The translations under genes and the position numbers were made by a program. The notes under the pieces are model-generated. The model searched no databases. It was not told where the DNA came from and worked only from the letters and a program-made list of their open reading frames with translations. Positions 23,801-35,500 of a stretch of DNA of 64,000 nucleotides are shown here, piece after piece (position 1 is the first letter of the stretch; every line of letters starts with the position of its first letter). The stretch is from Tigriopus japonicus (lineage: Eukaryota > Arthropoda > Copepoda > Harpacticoida > Harpacticidae), in the NCBI GenBank assembly GCA_010645155.1, contig CM021320.1, positions 4,925,071 through 4,989,070 of the forward strand, written 5' to 3'.

Positions 23801-25960
23801 AAGATACGTTCAGGATATTGTGACCATTTCAGAAGCCAAAAATGATTTGACGATTTGTCGAATGACAGAATATTCAGCATCAGTGGCTGGCGGCAAGGAA
23901 ATGCTCTTGTTCTGTGACAAAGTCATTAAAGATGACATTCAAGTGAGATTCTATCAGGAAATGAATGGGCAGACCGTTTGGGAAGGGCTTGGTGATTTCC
24001 AACCTTGTGATGTCCACAAACAGTTCGGAATTGCTTTCAAAACTCCACGTTACAAGGATCTTGAGGTATGAATTTGAACGCTGACATTTGAAAAACAAAG
24101 TCAATCAAGACGAAAGAAATCCTTCAATCGGATGAATGATCCATGTATTTGAAGGAAAAAACTTTTTTAAATCACTTGATGGAATTGAGATAAAAGATTA
24201 TTTACCAAACGATTTGTTTGTTGCAGATTGAGCAACCGGTAAAGGTCAAAATACACCTTCGGCGACCATCGGACGGTGCCGTCTCAGAATCAAGGAACTT
24301 TGAATTTCTTCCATTGGATTCTGGTCGCAGTTTCTGGGCTAACAAGAGACTCAAGACCAACTACAACATCTTCAATAGCATCTTAACCGCATCCGGTGGT
24401 AGTGCCAAGATCAACGAGGTTATGGCGTCGCAAGAGGAGCTCAAGCGCAAGATCAGAGCCCCTAATCATGGTGCTGCCTCCTCAATAGCCACGGTCACCA
24501 CTTCACAGCACTTGGATCCTTCTACCATGACCTCGTCATTTCCACCTCCACCAGCTCCGGCTCGAAATTATCACACGCTTTCCATGGTGCCACACTCGAC
24601 TTTAGCTTCTCAACAACAGCTGTCACCTGAAAATGCTCAATTGCTTTCGGTAGATTCGTCCATGGGTCTCGTCAACCCGAACTCTGTCTCACCAAATCGA
24701 CCTCTCTCACAAGTCTCAAATACTTCCACGGCGACAAATGCCACCGATGCCACCAAACAGAGTGTTAACGAGATCCTGAGTTTGGCAGGTGACCAGGAGG
24801 ATATTTCTGTTTACTCCATGAACTTGAATGAGGCTTTGGAGTCCGGAGGGGATATGTCCTTTTCGGCTTTGATGAAGATGGACCAAGCCAAATTGGAAAA
24901 TATGACAGCCAACCAACCAAACCAAAGGCAACCAGGGACATCCAATGTCATGGGAAGTATGACTTCTGTGGCCACAGTGCGAGAAAACAAACCGCCCACT
25001 GAGGGGGCACATTCCAAGCTTGACGTCACGGTAGAACAAGGGGTCAATCTTGATGAGACGGTCATGGACGTTGATGCACTCTACGACGATGTCATGCAGT
25101 GTGTTTATGATGACGTGGACACCAAATACGATTGCGTGGACTTTTCCGGAGCTCCTCCACAAATCCCCACCAGACAGAGGAAAATGAGCGTGGAAGTTGA
25201 GCTGGTTACCCCGACCAGTCCAGAGAAACCGCTTCCTGGAACGCCCTCAAAGATGCCAACAATCATAACCAAGTTGACCAAGAAAGATGCCGATGCTATA
25301 CAAAAGAAAAAAGAACTAGAGGAGCAGAAGAAGAGGGAGAAGGCGGAAAAGGAAGCCGAAAAACAGCGTCAGAAGGATGAGAAGGAAAAACAAAAGCAAC
25401 GGGAAAAAGAGGAAAAAGAAAAGGAAAAGCAAAGAAAATTGGAAGAGGCAGAGAAAAAGAAGAAGGAAGAAGCTGAGAAGAAAAAGAAGAAAAATACCAA
25501 AAATGAAGAGGAAAAGAAGAAGATGGACTCGGAAAATGCCAATGCCGCCAAAAGTACTGATAAAGATCCTTCGTCTCCCAAACCTTCTTTGTTTCAGCGC
25601 ATCTTAAAGAGATCCAAGTCCCAAGTGGACTTCTCCATTGACGCAGAGGGCAACAAAATTGAAGATGGAGATTCGGCCAACGCCAACCCACCTCCAGTGC
25701 CCGCACATCAATCCACGATAGATTTGACTCTGATGGACAATTTAAATGAGAACTCTATGGACAGTCTCAACGGGAACAACTCGATTGAACCCACCGAAGA
25801 GGATCTCACGGAAATTCAAAACTTTTTAGAATCCGGAAATCTCGACCACTTGGACAACATGGTCAATGATTTCGCCAAGCAATACATGCCTGAGTCCACT
25901 TTGGACACGGGCAGTGCACCCAAAAACGCAAACGCCAACAAAGACACTTCAGTATCGTAG
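20886..25960 (+). CDS. dl: Dorsal-type NF-kB/Rel transcription factor, six coding exons, 891 aa
   Basis: This is a latent cytoplasmic transcription factor that binds kappaB sites as a dimer and acts in Toll signalling, immunity and often axis patterning. Exons: 20886-20958, 21171-21418, 23311-23554, 23626-23769, 23833-24065 and 24227-25960, with matching phases throughout. The Rel homology region spans about residues 63-345. It carries the DNA-contact signature [16 protein letters not shown] (78-93), the block [20 protein letters not shown], the LCFQVFLEG dimerisation start, the PKA-type site RRPSD (Ser329) and a short basic NLS-like NKRLK (353-357). The C-terminal half is Ser/Pro/Asn-rich, with three YDxV motifs (Tyr600, 608, 615), an extreme Lys/Glu helix (about 666-747) and an acidic tail that could activate transcription. 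There are no ankyrin repeats, so it is Dorsal/p65-like rather than Relish-like. A pyrimidine-rich AG six bases before the ATG (20878-20879) suggests an upstream untranslated exon. Met46 in exon 2 is an alternative start. Confidence 0.93.
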
Positions 25961-26457
25961 TGCATTCAATTTGCCTCGAGTATTTTCTGTGTGAACAAGA
26001 TAAAAGTGAGTTTGTAAAAGTGAACCCTTCAATTGAATCAAAAAGTGAAACACCTTCAGACTATTGAACGTTTATCATTTCGAGGACAAGGATATACGTG
26101 TACTCATCATCAGACATACATACTAACACAACTAACCCCTGTGCAAAATGGGACTGGAATTTTAAGGTTACACTCGATAAGGTCACTAACCTCAGGAATC
26201 GGAGGAATTTTTTTCCCAGTGCAAATCTCGCCGCGTGTTGAACAAATGTACCATACTATTTTAGTAATACGTTCAAAAAACCTGTTATCCATCCGTAATT
26301 CAACGGTCCTAAACTAGACACGTTTGACTTGATCGAGCCTGAGTTGAAACTGTGCAAGACAGGTGATGGACTAATTTTACGCTATTGTTGTACTATGCAA
26401 GAAAGAACACGCGTTAAAATAATCAAAAGGATATATTTCTAATCCATACTCTGTGAA

Positions 26458-26463
26458 TTTATT
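26458..26463 (-). promoter_or_regulatory. Polyadenylation signal AATAAA for the desaturase gene
   Basis: An exact AATAAA on the minus strand begins three bases after the TAG stop (26469-26467) of the desaturase. If it is used, the mRNA would have a 3' UTR of only about 20-40 bases. No cleavage data are available, and a further downstream signal could be used instead. Confidence 0.55.
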
Positions 26464-26466
26464 GAT

Positions 26467-29400
26467 CTATTCGGTTTTCGGTCCTTGTGCCAGAGATTTC
26501 GCTTCATGATCGACATTCTTCACCTCCTTCCTCTTGATCCTGGCATATGGCCCAATAGCAGGATCGAAAATGAAGTCGTAGATCACCTTAGTCCACGAAT
26601 TGTGAGAGGGCATGTCATAATATTCGGGGGCAATTTTGCGCACCTCTGCAAAATAAATGGAGTTCATTAATGTCGAAATAATTTGATTAATCAGAAATGG
26701 TGTCTTGTCAAGATCAACGACTGCGAAGACCCTTTCAAGGATGTGAGCCGAAAATTCAAAAATAATAATAATATAATTTTACTTATACCATTCATTTTCC
26801 TTGACCAAAGACATTACTCAGATGGATGTTTAAGGATGTCACTTGCTTCATCTTCATTTTAGCATTTTTCCAGACTTAGTTCATGAACACTTCTTGTCGA
26901 AGAATCGGGAGGAAAACTGGCACTCCATCTGTGCATTTGCATGAATGTAGTGGCACTTGACTCTCTGGAAAAGTCTATGGCAATGGCTCTAAAAATCAGC
27001 ATGCTCTGATTTAGTCTCTTAACATACAACGGGAAATCATGAAGAAACCAAGCGAAAAAGTTAGCTTGTGGTCAGAGTGATTTGAAACGTTTTGGTGTTT
27101 TGCTAACATTTTGCTTTTGCCATCTTGAGAATTCTAGTACATTAAAGCCTTCCTATTTGACCTCAGAGTAGAGATGTTGATGAGAATAACCCATGCGTAC
27201 CTTGGGCGGGGCCGTCATTTTATTGCCACGAGTCTATGCATTTAAAATCGGTGCTACTATATTATAGCCATACACTAATACAGCAAGAGTAATTCTTGGT
27301 TTGCCTTGAGACTGTCATTTGTAGAAACGTACATAGACTTTCAAATACTCACTTGATAACTCGCTAGATTTATAAATCTATTGGCTGGCTAATTAGAGTT
27401 ATGTCTTTCAACAATTCACAGTCAATGCACCTTGTAAGTGTTTCATCAACTTTGCTTAGACATAGCCCTTTGTTCTTTTATCCTGGACCATTCCCCATGA
27501 GTTTTTACATAAGTCTAGCATATAATAGATATCAGTTCATCCCAAGCCGATATTGAAATATGGAGTTGCTTTTAAGCGAAAAAAAGGACGTCAAATACTT
27601 ACAATGAGCTCACACGTGAGTGAAGCAAGCACGTGTTTGCTACACGACAAGTCCCTTTGTTTACATAAAATTGTTTTCTAGAGATTTAGATAGTCTCTTC
27701 CAAAAAATTACTTTGGGTACATGCATCCCAAATGAGATCAGTCTTTTTTTGTATTGAAATCTAGCAACAATTTACTTCAGAGAGGACAACATTGCAAATT
27801 GGCTTTAATTCAATAAGACCGTACATACGGTCCTAAAAGGATAATGTGAAACATTGCTCCAAGGCTGTGGCTTGCAAAAGTTGATACTTTTGTATTGTGA
27901 TTCTCTTGTCATATGAATTTAAAAGGAATAATTCACGCGTTCTCCCGATAGAAATCGAAACTAAATCAGAAGAAGTGATGCTTTTCTTTGTTCATCGAGT
28001 AAGACTTGATGCAATCAAAAGGCCAAGTTAGTAATGTCATTAAAAGTTATTGACCGTATTTGAGAATTGTCAGGAACAATTTCCAGCTGAAATAACAAAG
28101 TACGAACTTGACCTTTCAGTCGTCATGGTCGCTTTGGTCATTAAAACAACATTATATTATCACAATATAGAAAAATTGATATGATTGAGAATGGACAGTA
28201 TCCAACTACTTCCCGCAAAGAGTAGAGATAAGTGACGAAGAGTCTTAAATTTTAAAAGGAGTCTGCTTTACAAAAATCTGAAATTGTCCAAATGCTCGTC
28301 AGTTTCAGGACAGTTTGTGGCTACGAGAAAAATGTTCATAAAAGAAAACGGCGTTCAAAACCTAGTTAATGGCCGAGAAACTAGAAAGTTGCCCGTCACA
28401 TATCATTCTGATGAAACAACAGATATAACCCAACGAACATGCACCACTTGAATAATCGTGGAACGATCAGCTTCTAACGCTAGATCATAATCAACGATTA
28501 GCAGACATATTTCTTACCAGGTAAACGCGATCCGGGAATATAGGGGAAATCATGATGTTCATTATGGTAACCAACATTGAACGTAACCCAGTTTAGGGGT
28601 CCATAGTAAGAATAAGTTTCAAAACCTTCGTTGAACATGTAATGTTCAGAGATAAAGTGTCCAGCAACGGGATGAAATCCCATGGCCATGATACTTCCAC
28701 CGATTAGATAGAAGAACACTCGACCACCTGTAAGAGTAAAGGAGCTTGAGAAACATTTTCTTTGCATTTATCTCAGATTAATTGTTACCAAAATAATAAA
28801 TGACCACGGCATCAAAAGCCAATTGAATAGCCGTGTTCAAATATTCCAACTTAATCGGCTGCTTTGGGTTCGTTATCAGAGGTCTGAAGGTGTAAAAGAA
28901 GGGCTGCAAGCAAACCCAAATGAATTTTCCGAAGGTCGTGCAAAACAGCTTGGCCTCCAACTCGGTCGGAATATCAGTGTCGACAACATCCTTGCCTTGG
29001 TACTAAAACAAAGCGATTTGTTGTATTTTTTCCTCTTTAACAATCCTTTTTGTTTCGGCTTCTTACGCGATGATGTTCCAAATGGTATCCCTTAAATGCC
29101 ACTGAGAAGGGAAGGCCAATCGGCAGATTGGCAAACATGCCCAAAATTCGATTAGCCATCGGTTTCTCGTACCCAAATCCGGCACTGTGTGCGATTTCGT
29201 GGACAGCTATCCGATATGAAATTAGGGATCAATAAAACGTTTATACAACTTGTAATCTTGAGCATGAACTAACCTAACATAAGAGCGTGATTTATGACTC
29301 CTCCGAAGAAATAAGCAGTTAGAATGGTGACTGGCCAACTTTGTCCCTTCATGACAAACATCATGAAGATCTGCACCACCACAAGGAAAAATACTTTCCA

Positions 29401-29708
29401 TTTGAACGTTGGGTCCACTCCAAAGAGTTTCTTTATCTGTGGATATTTTTCTGAAAACGAACATGGTAGCACAGAATGAATGTACATACAGTGTGTTCAA
29501 GACAAGGTCAAGGCAGAGAATTAAGAAGTCACGTGTTATCGGTGCGAACACGTGAGAAATCTCAGAGCTTTCATAAGTAGCAAAAACTCAGCCCTGCAGG
29601 GGGTGAAAAAGCGAATAACAACTCACTTAAGATTTCCATCCTCCGTTTGGCATGTGGTTCTTCTTGGTCGGTCCACTCGAAATCGGTGCGTGTGACTTTA
29701 TTACCCAT
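26467..29708 (-). CDS. DEGS1: Sphingolipid delta-4 desaturase (dihydroceramide desaturase), six exons, 333 aa
   Basis: This ER membrane di-iron enzyme introduces the 4,5-trans double bond that turns dihydroceramide into ceramide. In insects the orthologue is called infertile crescent (ifc). Exons on the minus strand: 29708-29627, 29450-29274, 29206-29067, 29002-28789, 28727-28518 and 26645-26467, all GT-AG and in phase. The 333 residues are close to the human length of 323. The N-terminus [12 protein letters not shown] matches the family and has Gly2 in position for N-myristoylation. The three histidine boxes are HEIAH (89-93), HLEHH (128-132) and HNEHH (259-263). Hydrophobic stretches occur around 46-62, 66-84 and 195-225. 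The block [20 protein letters not shown] is characteristic of this family. The gene is tail-to-tail with Dorsal, about 500 bp away, and intron 5 is 1.9 kb with nothing recognised in it. Confidence 0.95.
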
Positions 29709-32578
29709 GGCGAAATTGGATCGATCTCCTAACCGTTCTCAGATCGCCAGGGCAATTGCCAGTCGCTTCAACGTTGGATGTGTGGTAACTGTATGTTTGT
29801 GGGAACTAATTACAACACAAGTTGTCGTCGTGCTCTTGTTTCTGAATTTGATGTCAATCCAACCAGTTTTCACTGTTCTTGAGCATAGCAGTCACTACTG
29901 AGTCGATATCTGATTGAGCAGTCGGGACACACAATTCTCAACACTGAGGAAGGAGACTGTGTTTATGCTATCAGATTCACTTTATTACATGTGCGATTTC
30001 GAGACTTGGAGCCTTCTAATCATGTTCCGGTTAAGTGAGTGCGCTCCACGCCAAATCGTAGACACGAAAACCCCCAGAATCACTGTAAAACAGTAGTTGT
30101 GATCCAAGCCCGTGCTTAGTAGTAGATATGAGTGAGTGTGTGTACCAATGACTGTCTGTCAGTACGATCTCGTGTGAGAAAGATTGTCCACGACTTGACA
30201 ACACTAGAATCGCTGTACAAAGGTCTTACAAACGAAGGGATGTACGTCTCCAGACGTCTCCAAACCCTGGACTGTAGGATGCTCTTGCCCTGCTGAAACA
30301 CTCACACAGAGTAGTTGGGCTGGCGAATAGCTGGATAGAAGCAAAGATTTTACTTTCCAAAGAGGAGGTATGGACCATTTCTGTTGCTAAGGTTGCTAAG
30401 AGATTAAAAATGGATGAGTCCAATAACTGCTTCATAAAAGTGAGGAAACAAGCGAAAGACATGCATTTATTGATGAAGGACGATTGAGTAAAAAAGAGAA
30501 AGACCACGTGGCGTTGGACTCTGGAAAATCTCGGGAGGTTGCGTGAGTACTTTCAAAAGTAATACCGGTCATTTGAAAGTCATTGAAATCAACAACTTTG
30601 CCGGTATCGGGTCAGATTCATACCCATTTACGACGCAGAGTTGTCATTATGTTAAGTATGTGAGTCGTTTGCCAACTTTTTTTGCGCTGACCTCTAGGTG
30701 TCTTGTCGGCCCATTTCTAATTTCCCGTCCCTTTCTTTTCTCCACGTCTCTAACTCAAACTGCCCAATTTTTGAAAGTGTGAGGGTGACCAACCCGGCTT
30801 TTGCGGTATTGCATTGCTATTTAAATATTTTCCTTATATTTCATCAATTTCCTAAAATCTAGGTCAATAAAACACATTCAAAAATTGAAATGAAACGACC
30901 TAACCCCACAACTGAATCATTTCAAACTATTGAATAACACCCAAAAATTCAAGTCCTGAGTTTACAACTCATGGGGATTGTTCAAGTTTTCCCCAACCTA
31001 TTTTTAGCCTATGAACTCACATTAAAACTCAAAATTTAGGTATTCCTTAAAGTGCTTGCGTGTTGTGTGGGTCTCGCTGGTTTTAAAGCCCCGGGCTCGG
31101 CCAGAGGTGGGAAAGGAGGGCAAAAACGGCACGAGCCACGATTTCTACAAACCAGGTCCGTCCGTTCAGGACTGGATAGGTCGTCTTGCTCCTGCTCGTC
31201 CTCCTTCCTCATTGCTTCCTTCAAAAGGGCTGTGTCAGGGACGACCCAAGTGAGTGGAGGAGGCGGAAGCAGTGGAGTGAGAAAGACGATCCAAGAAGAA
31301 AGAGTCAAGTAGGACCACACCAAGATGATCTAAATGAAGCACTCCTTAAGGGCGGCTCTGCTGACTCCATCCATCCTTCTATCTATCCATCCATTGGCCC
31401 TTCCCTCAAGTAAATAAGTGTGCAGCAGTGGCCTCAGTGGCATCAAAAACCTCAAGCTGTCTCTAGAGTGGATGAGGCCACCCACCCCCACCCATTGAGA
31501 CCTCTTCGTTGTCTTGTAACTCCATAGTTTTCCATGAATCGGACGGCAAAATCAAGATCAGTGAGTCTGATGTGAAATCAATTGCCACATGGAGCTAAGT
31601 CACCTTCATCACCTTGGCCATAATCATCCTGATTGCCATTTCCCATTGACGTGAGGAGAATTTAGAAATTCATGGGAAAACGAGGGGGAAAGTCGCAGGT
31701 CCATTCTCCAATCACGCAGATTGTTCTCAGATCTTCATCATCCTGAATCAGAATGGTGTGAATGCTGTGGCAAGCGACTGATGCTTCCAAGTTTCATCGA
31801 CTCATTTGCCACTTAACTGAACGTGCCCATCAAATCAAGTGTAATCTATCAGTCTCTCCTATTTGACTTGGGAAGATAAGAAGACCAATAAGCCCATTTC
31901 GTGTTCTACTTTTGCAGAAAAGGGCTGGGTTTGTCATTTTTTGTGATGTAGAAGATTTTGCACAACTTCTCACTTAGTTTGCTCGTTGTCCTTCAACTCT
32001 TGAATATCAGAAGTGTCATCTACTTGAGGTCGGAACCGAATCAGTGTTGAAAAGTCCAAGAAGTGCTTAAAAGTGAAGGCAACAGGAAGAGGAATTTCGT
32101 CCCTGACAGATGAATGCGGGAAGTAATTTATGAGCACGCATTAATGCTAAACAGTTTCCCCCTTCATCGTCCTCCTTGTCACCCTCCTGACACAGGCAGC
32201 TGAAGCTATTTCCCCACTTACCTATGCTCAACTCTCTGTAGCCCAATGAAGACAATCTTTTTCTGCACCCCTATCTTCCTGGTGTGAGTCTGTTTGTGAG
32301 CTTTGCTATCTCACTGTTTCTCTCAGTCAATTCCCTCCCTAGGGCGATTGGGAAAAGCACTCGATTTTGGCAATCTCTGCCCTTGCTTGTTGTTTCAATA
32401 CACCTAATCTTGAGTGTAAAAGTGCTTCAGTTGACATGCATTACTGGTCAGGTCTTAACAATCGTGTTTTTGCCACTCCGCTCTCCAAGTAAGGTTGTCA
32501 TCATCAATCGACCTCCGGCCTTGATGTGGTCTTTGGAATTACTATTTTCACCTCAACTTGTTGCTCTACTGAGGCACG
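29709..32578. other. Divergent intergenic region between the desaturase and Vilse genes
   Basis: Both neighbours start here and run outward. The AG at 32572-32573 and a possible donor (AGATCA|GTGAGT near 31560) hint at a spliced untranslated leader for Vilse. The open frames at 31036-31413 overlap on both strands and show no domain. No repeats stand out. Confidence 0.45.
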
Positions 32579-35500
32579 ATGAGTCTGGGCCCCCAAGAAG
32601 CAGAGTGGGTCGAGATCATCGAGCCCAGGACCAAAGAGCATATGTATGCCAACCTCACCACTGGCGAATGTGTGTGGGATCCACCTCCAGGTGTGCCAGT
32701 CAAGAGAACCAATGACCACCAGTGGTGGGAGTTGTTTGATCAGAACACGTCTCGATTTTATTACTACAATGCCACCACTCAGAAGACAGTATGGCATCGC
32801 CCTGAAAATTGTGATATTATTCCTTTGGCAAAACTTCAGACACTGAAGCAAAATACAGAGGTAAAGGAGGAAGATACCAAGGCCTTAGAGAACAGATCTG
32901 CCCAAACAACATCAGCTTTGGCCTATGGGAAGCCATTGGGAGAAGCCTTTACCAACCTGAAGAAGAAAACAAAGCTCACCTTGTCCTCTTTGACCCAAAC
33001 ATCACCTGTGAATTCACCTCGAGTTGTTCGGAAAGTTAAACATCATCAATTTCATCATCATGGCAACAGGCATCACCGTACCAAGTCAGATGTGAGCCAT
33101 GCTCTATCATCACCACCGTCTTCCTCTGAGAAATCTCGACATGACTTGACCTCTCCTCAAAGGCAGCCTTATTCACCCCATCACTCTAGTCACCGGTACC
33201 TTCCAACGGAACAACCAACTCGTCATGGAGAAGATAAGCGACGGACAACTATTGGTCCATCACAATCCAAATATTATAGTATTCCTCACAATTCCGTCAG
33301 GGATGTGGCCAAATCTAGAAGACCTGAGAGGCCTCCGTCTCCAGGCTCACTTGCTAAGCAAAGGAGCTTGGAAGGGGATCATTTCAGGATAGCAACTCAG
33401 TTGTCTCTTCCTCCCACTCAAGACCAAGATCTTGTAAGTGGAAACTCTTCCCTGAGATTGGGACCTAAATTGCCTCCACCAATCCCAGATGAAAGTCTGC
33501 CACCATTGTCAAGCTCTAATATTTCAAGATCTATTAGTTTCATGGCAAAACATCCTCTTCCAACCTCTAAACTACAAGAAGAAAACATCTGGAAACCGCC
33601 CCCAGGATTTGAATCTGTCAATGGGAAAAAATCTGTTGAATCAACCCCACAATCATTGAGACGTCACAAAGGAAGTCCAGAAAGTAACCATAGTGGAAGC
33701 AGTAGCCATTACGCAAACTCACACTCGGATGTTAGTAGCCCAATTGATGGTTATTGTACCCCAATGATCAATAGGAAGCAAAAGTCGTTAAATACTTCCT
33801 TTGAAGGTAGTGGATCTAATGGAACAAGAAGCAGCTTGATGCAACGATCTGCAAAGGGTTTTAAAGAACCACCTCAGTCTAGTCAAACACAACAACTTGC
33901 TGAGAAGTTAGACCAAGAGAATGGTTCTGATGTTGGAAAGAACGGAGAATTATCGAAGTCAAGTACTGTTGACAATGATTTCTCCACCAATGAGGAGAAT
34001 AAGATGCAAGACTCAAGGTTCAAGGCACCTCTGAACAATATTTCCCATCGTTACAAAGCCCAAAAACCGAGACGAGGTCGTGGTGGAGGTGGAGACAATA
34101 ATGGTACGTGGGACAGATTCCACCATGTCAACAAAATGTCTCCCCTGCAGCAATACATATTGGAACAAGCAAAGCTGTCTGGCTATAGATTTGGTGACGG
34201 TTTGGACACGACTGATCGTGACTCTTTTGTTGAATCTGAGGATGATTGGATGAACCACCATGATGATAGTGACGATTTTGCTGATGATGAAGATGGTGGG
34301 GTGTCTGATGACGTTTCCAAGGCGTCGTCTGTTGATGGAGAAGATGATCGGTTTTTGACAGAGCCTACTTATAACAACTTGGATCCAAAATGGATTGAGT
34401 CTATGTATACAGCAGGTTACCCTCATAACTCATCAATGTTCCCTGGAATGGTTTCTGGATCCACCTTAGAACGAAACTCTAGCAATCAAGCTCCCCAACC
34501 TGCTCTTGGTTCAAACGCCACACCTCAACAACACTCTCATCACCATCTTCGACCAGCGCCTCCTGTACCCCCTCACCAAATTCCAATACCATCTTCACAA
34601 ACTCGTATAAGTCAAGATGTGGATGCATTTAGTGAAGAATTTGATGTCAGAATGCGATTCAACAACCGCTCACAAGGTAATCCCAATTCAAGCACAATGC
34701 CACGACCATCTTCCCATGGACCAACTTTGCAACAAAACCCATCTTTCCCGGTGCCTTACGACGTTCTTCATCATCCATCTTTACAAAGAAACACTCAGTC
34801 ACTCATGGAAACCAATTCTAATGTGTCGACCCTTAGAGGTGGGACCTTGGGAAGAGTGAATTCAAGAACATCTGACGTGACAGAAAGTAGGGTTAGCGGT
34901 TCCATGTTGTCGGTATCAACTAGTATCCATAGCACAATCTCTTGTGAGAGTGATATTGAGAAGTATGCCATGGACAATTTGAACATCCAGAAGAAGGGCC
35001 TTTTCAGGAAAAAATTAACAGTGAAGGATATATTGACCCACAGTAAAGAATCCTTGAAGAAACCTTTGACATGCCTGGCGGACAAAGCATTGAAGAAAGA
35101 AGCTGTTGATATTTTCAGGCTTATGCAGATCTATATGGGTGATCGCAGAGCTAAGCAAGGAATGACCATCAATAGCGTGGCCCTTGACATCACTCACAAG
35201 GGGTACTTGAGTCCAAAAATCCGAGACGAGATTTATGTTCAACTTTGCAAGCAAACAACGGAAAATTCGAACCGTGAGAGTCTGCGGCGTGGTTGGGAAT
35301 TGATGGCAATTTGCTTGTCGTTTTTTCCTCCAAGTGTCACTTTTTCTCTAGCCTTGCACGCTTACATTCACAAGCACAGGGATCCAGGCCTAGATTATCC
35401 AGATGTGGGTAAATGGCCAATTCATGTACAAATCAGTCACTATGCCGGGATTTGTGCCAAAAGATTGGACCGCATCGGCGAGAGTGGCAGACTATCCCCT

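Noticed and set aside
24716..25706. Antisense frames of up to 148 codons across Dorsal exon 6
   Set aside because: They are shadows of the codon bias in a confirmed coding exon; the poly-Phe/Ser frames mirror the Lys/Glu helix.
31036..31413. Several overlapping frames upstream of Vilse
   Set aside because: They are mutually exclusive, low-complexity and lie where the untranslated leader or promoter of Vilse is expected.
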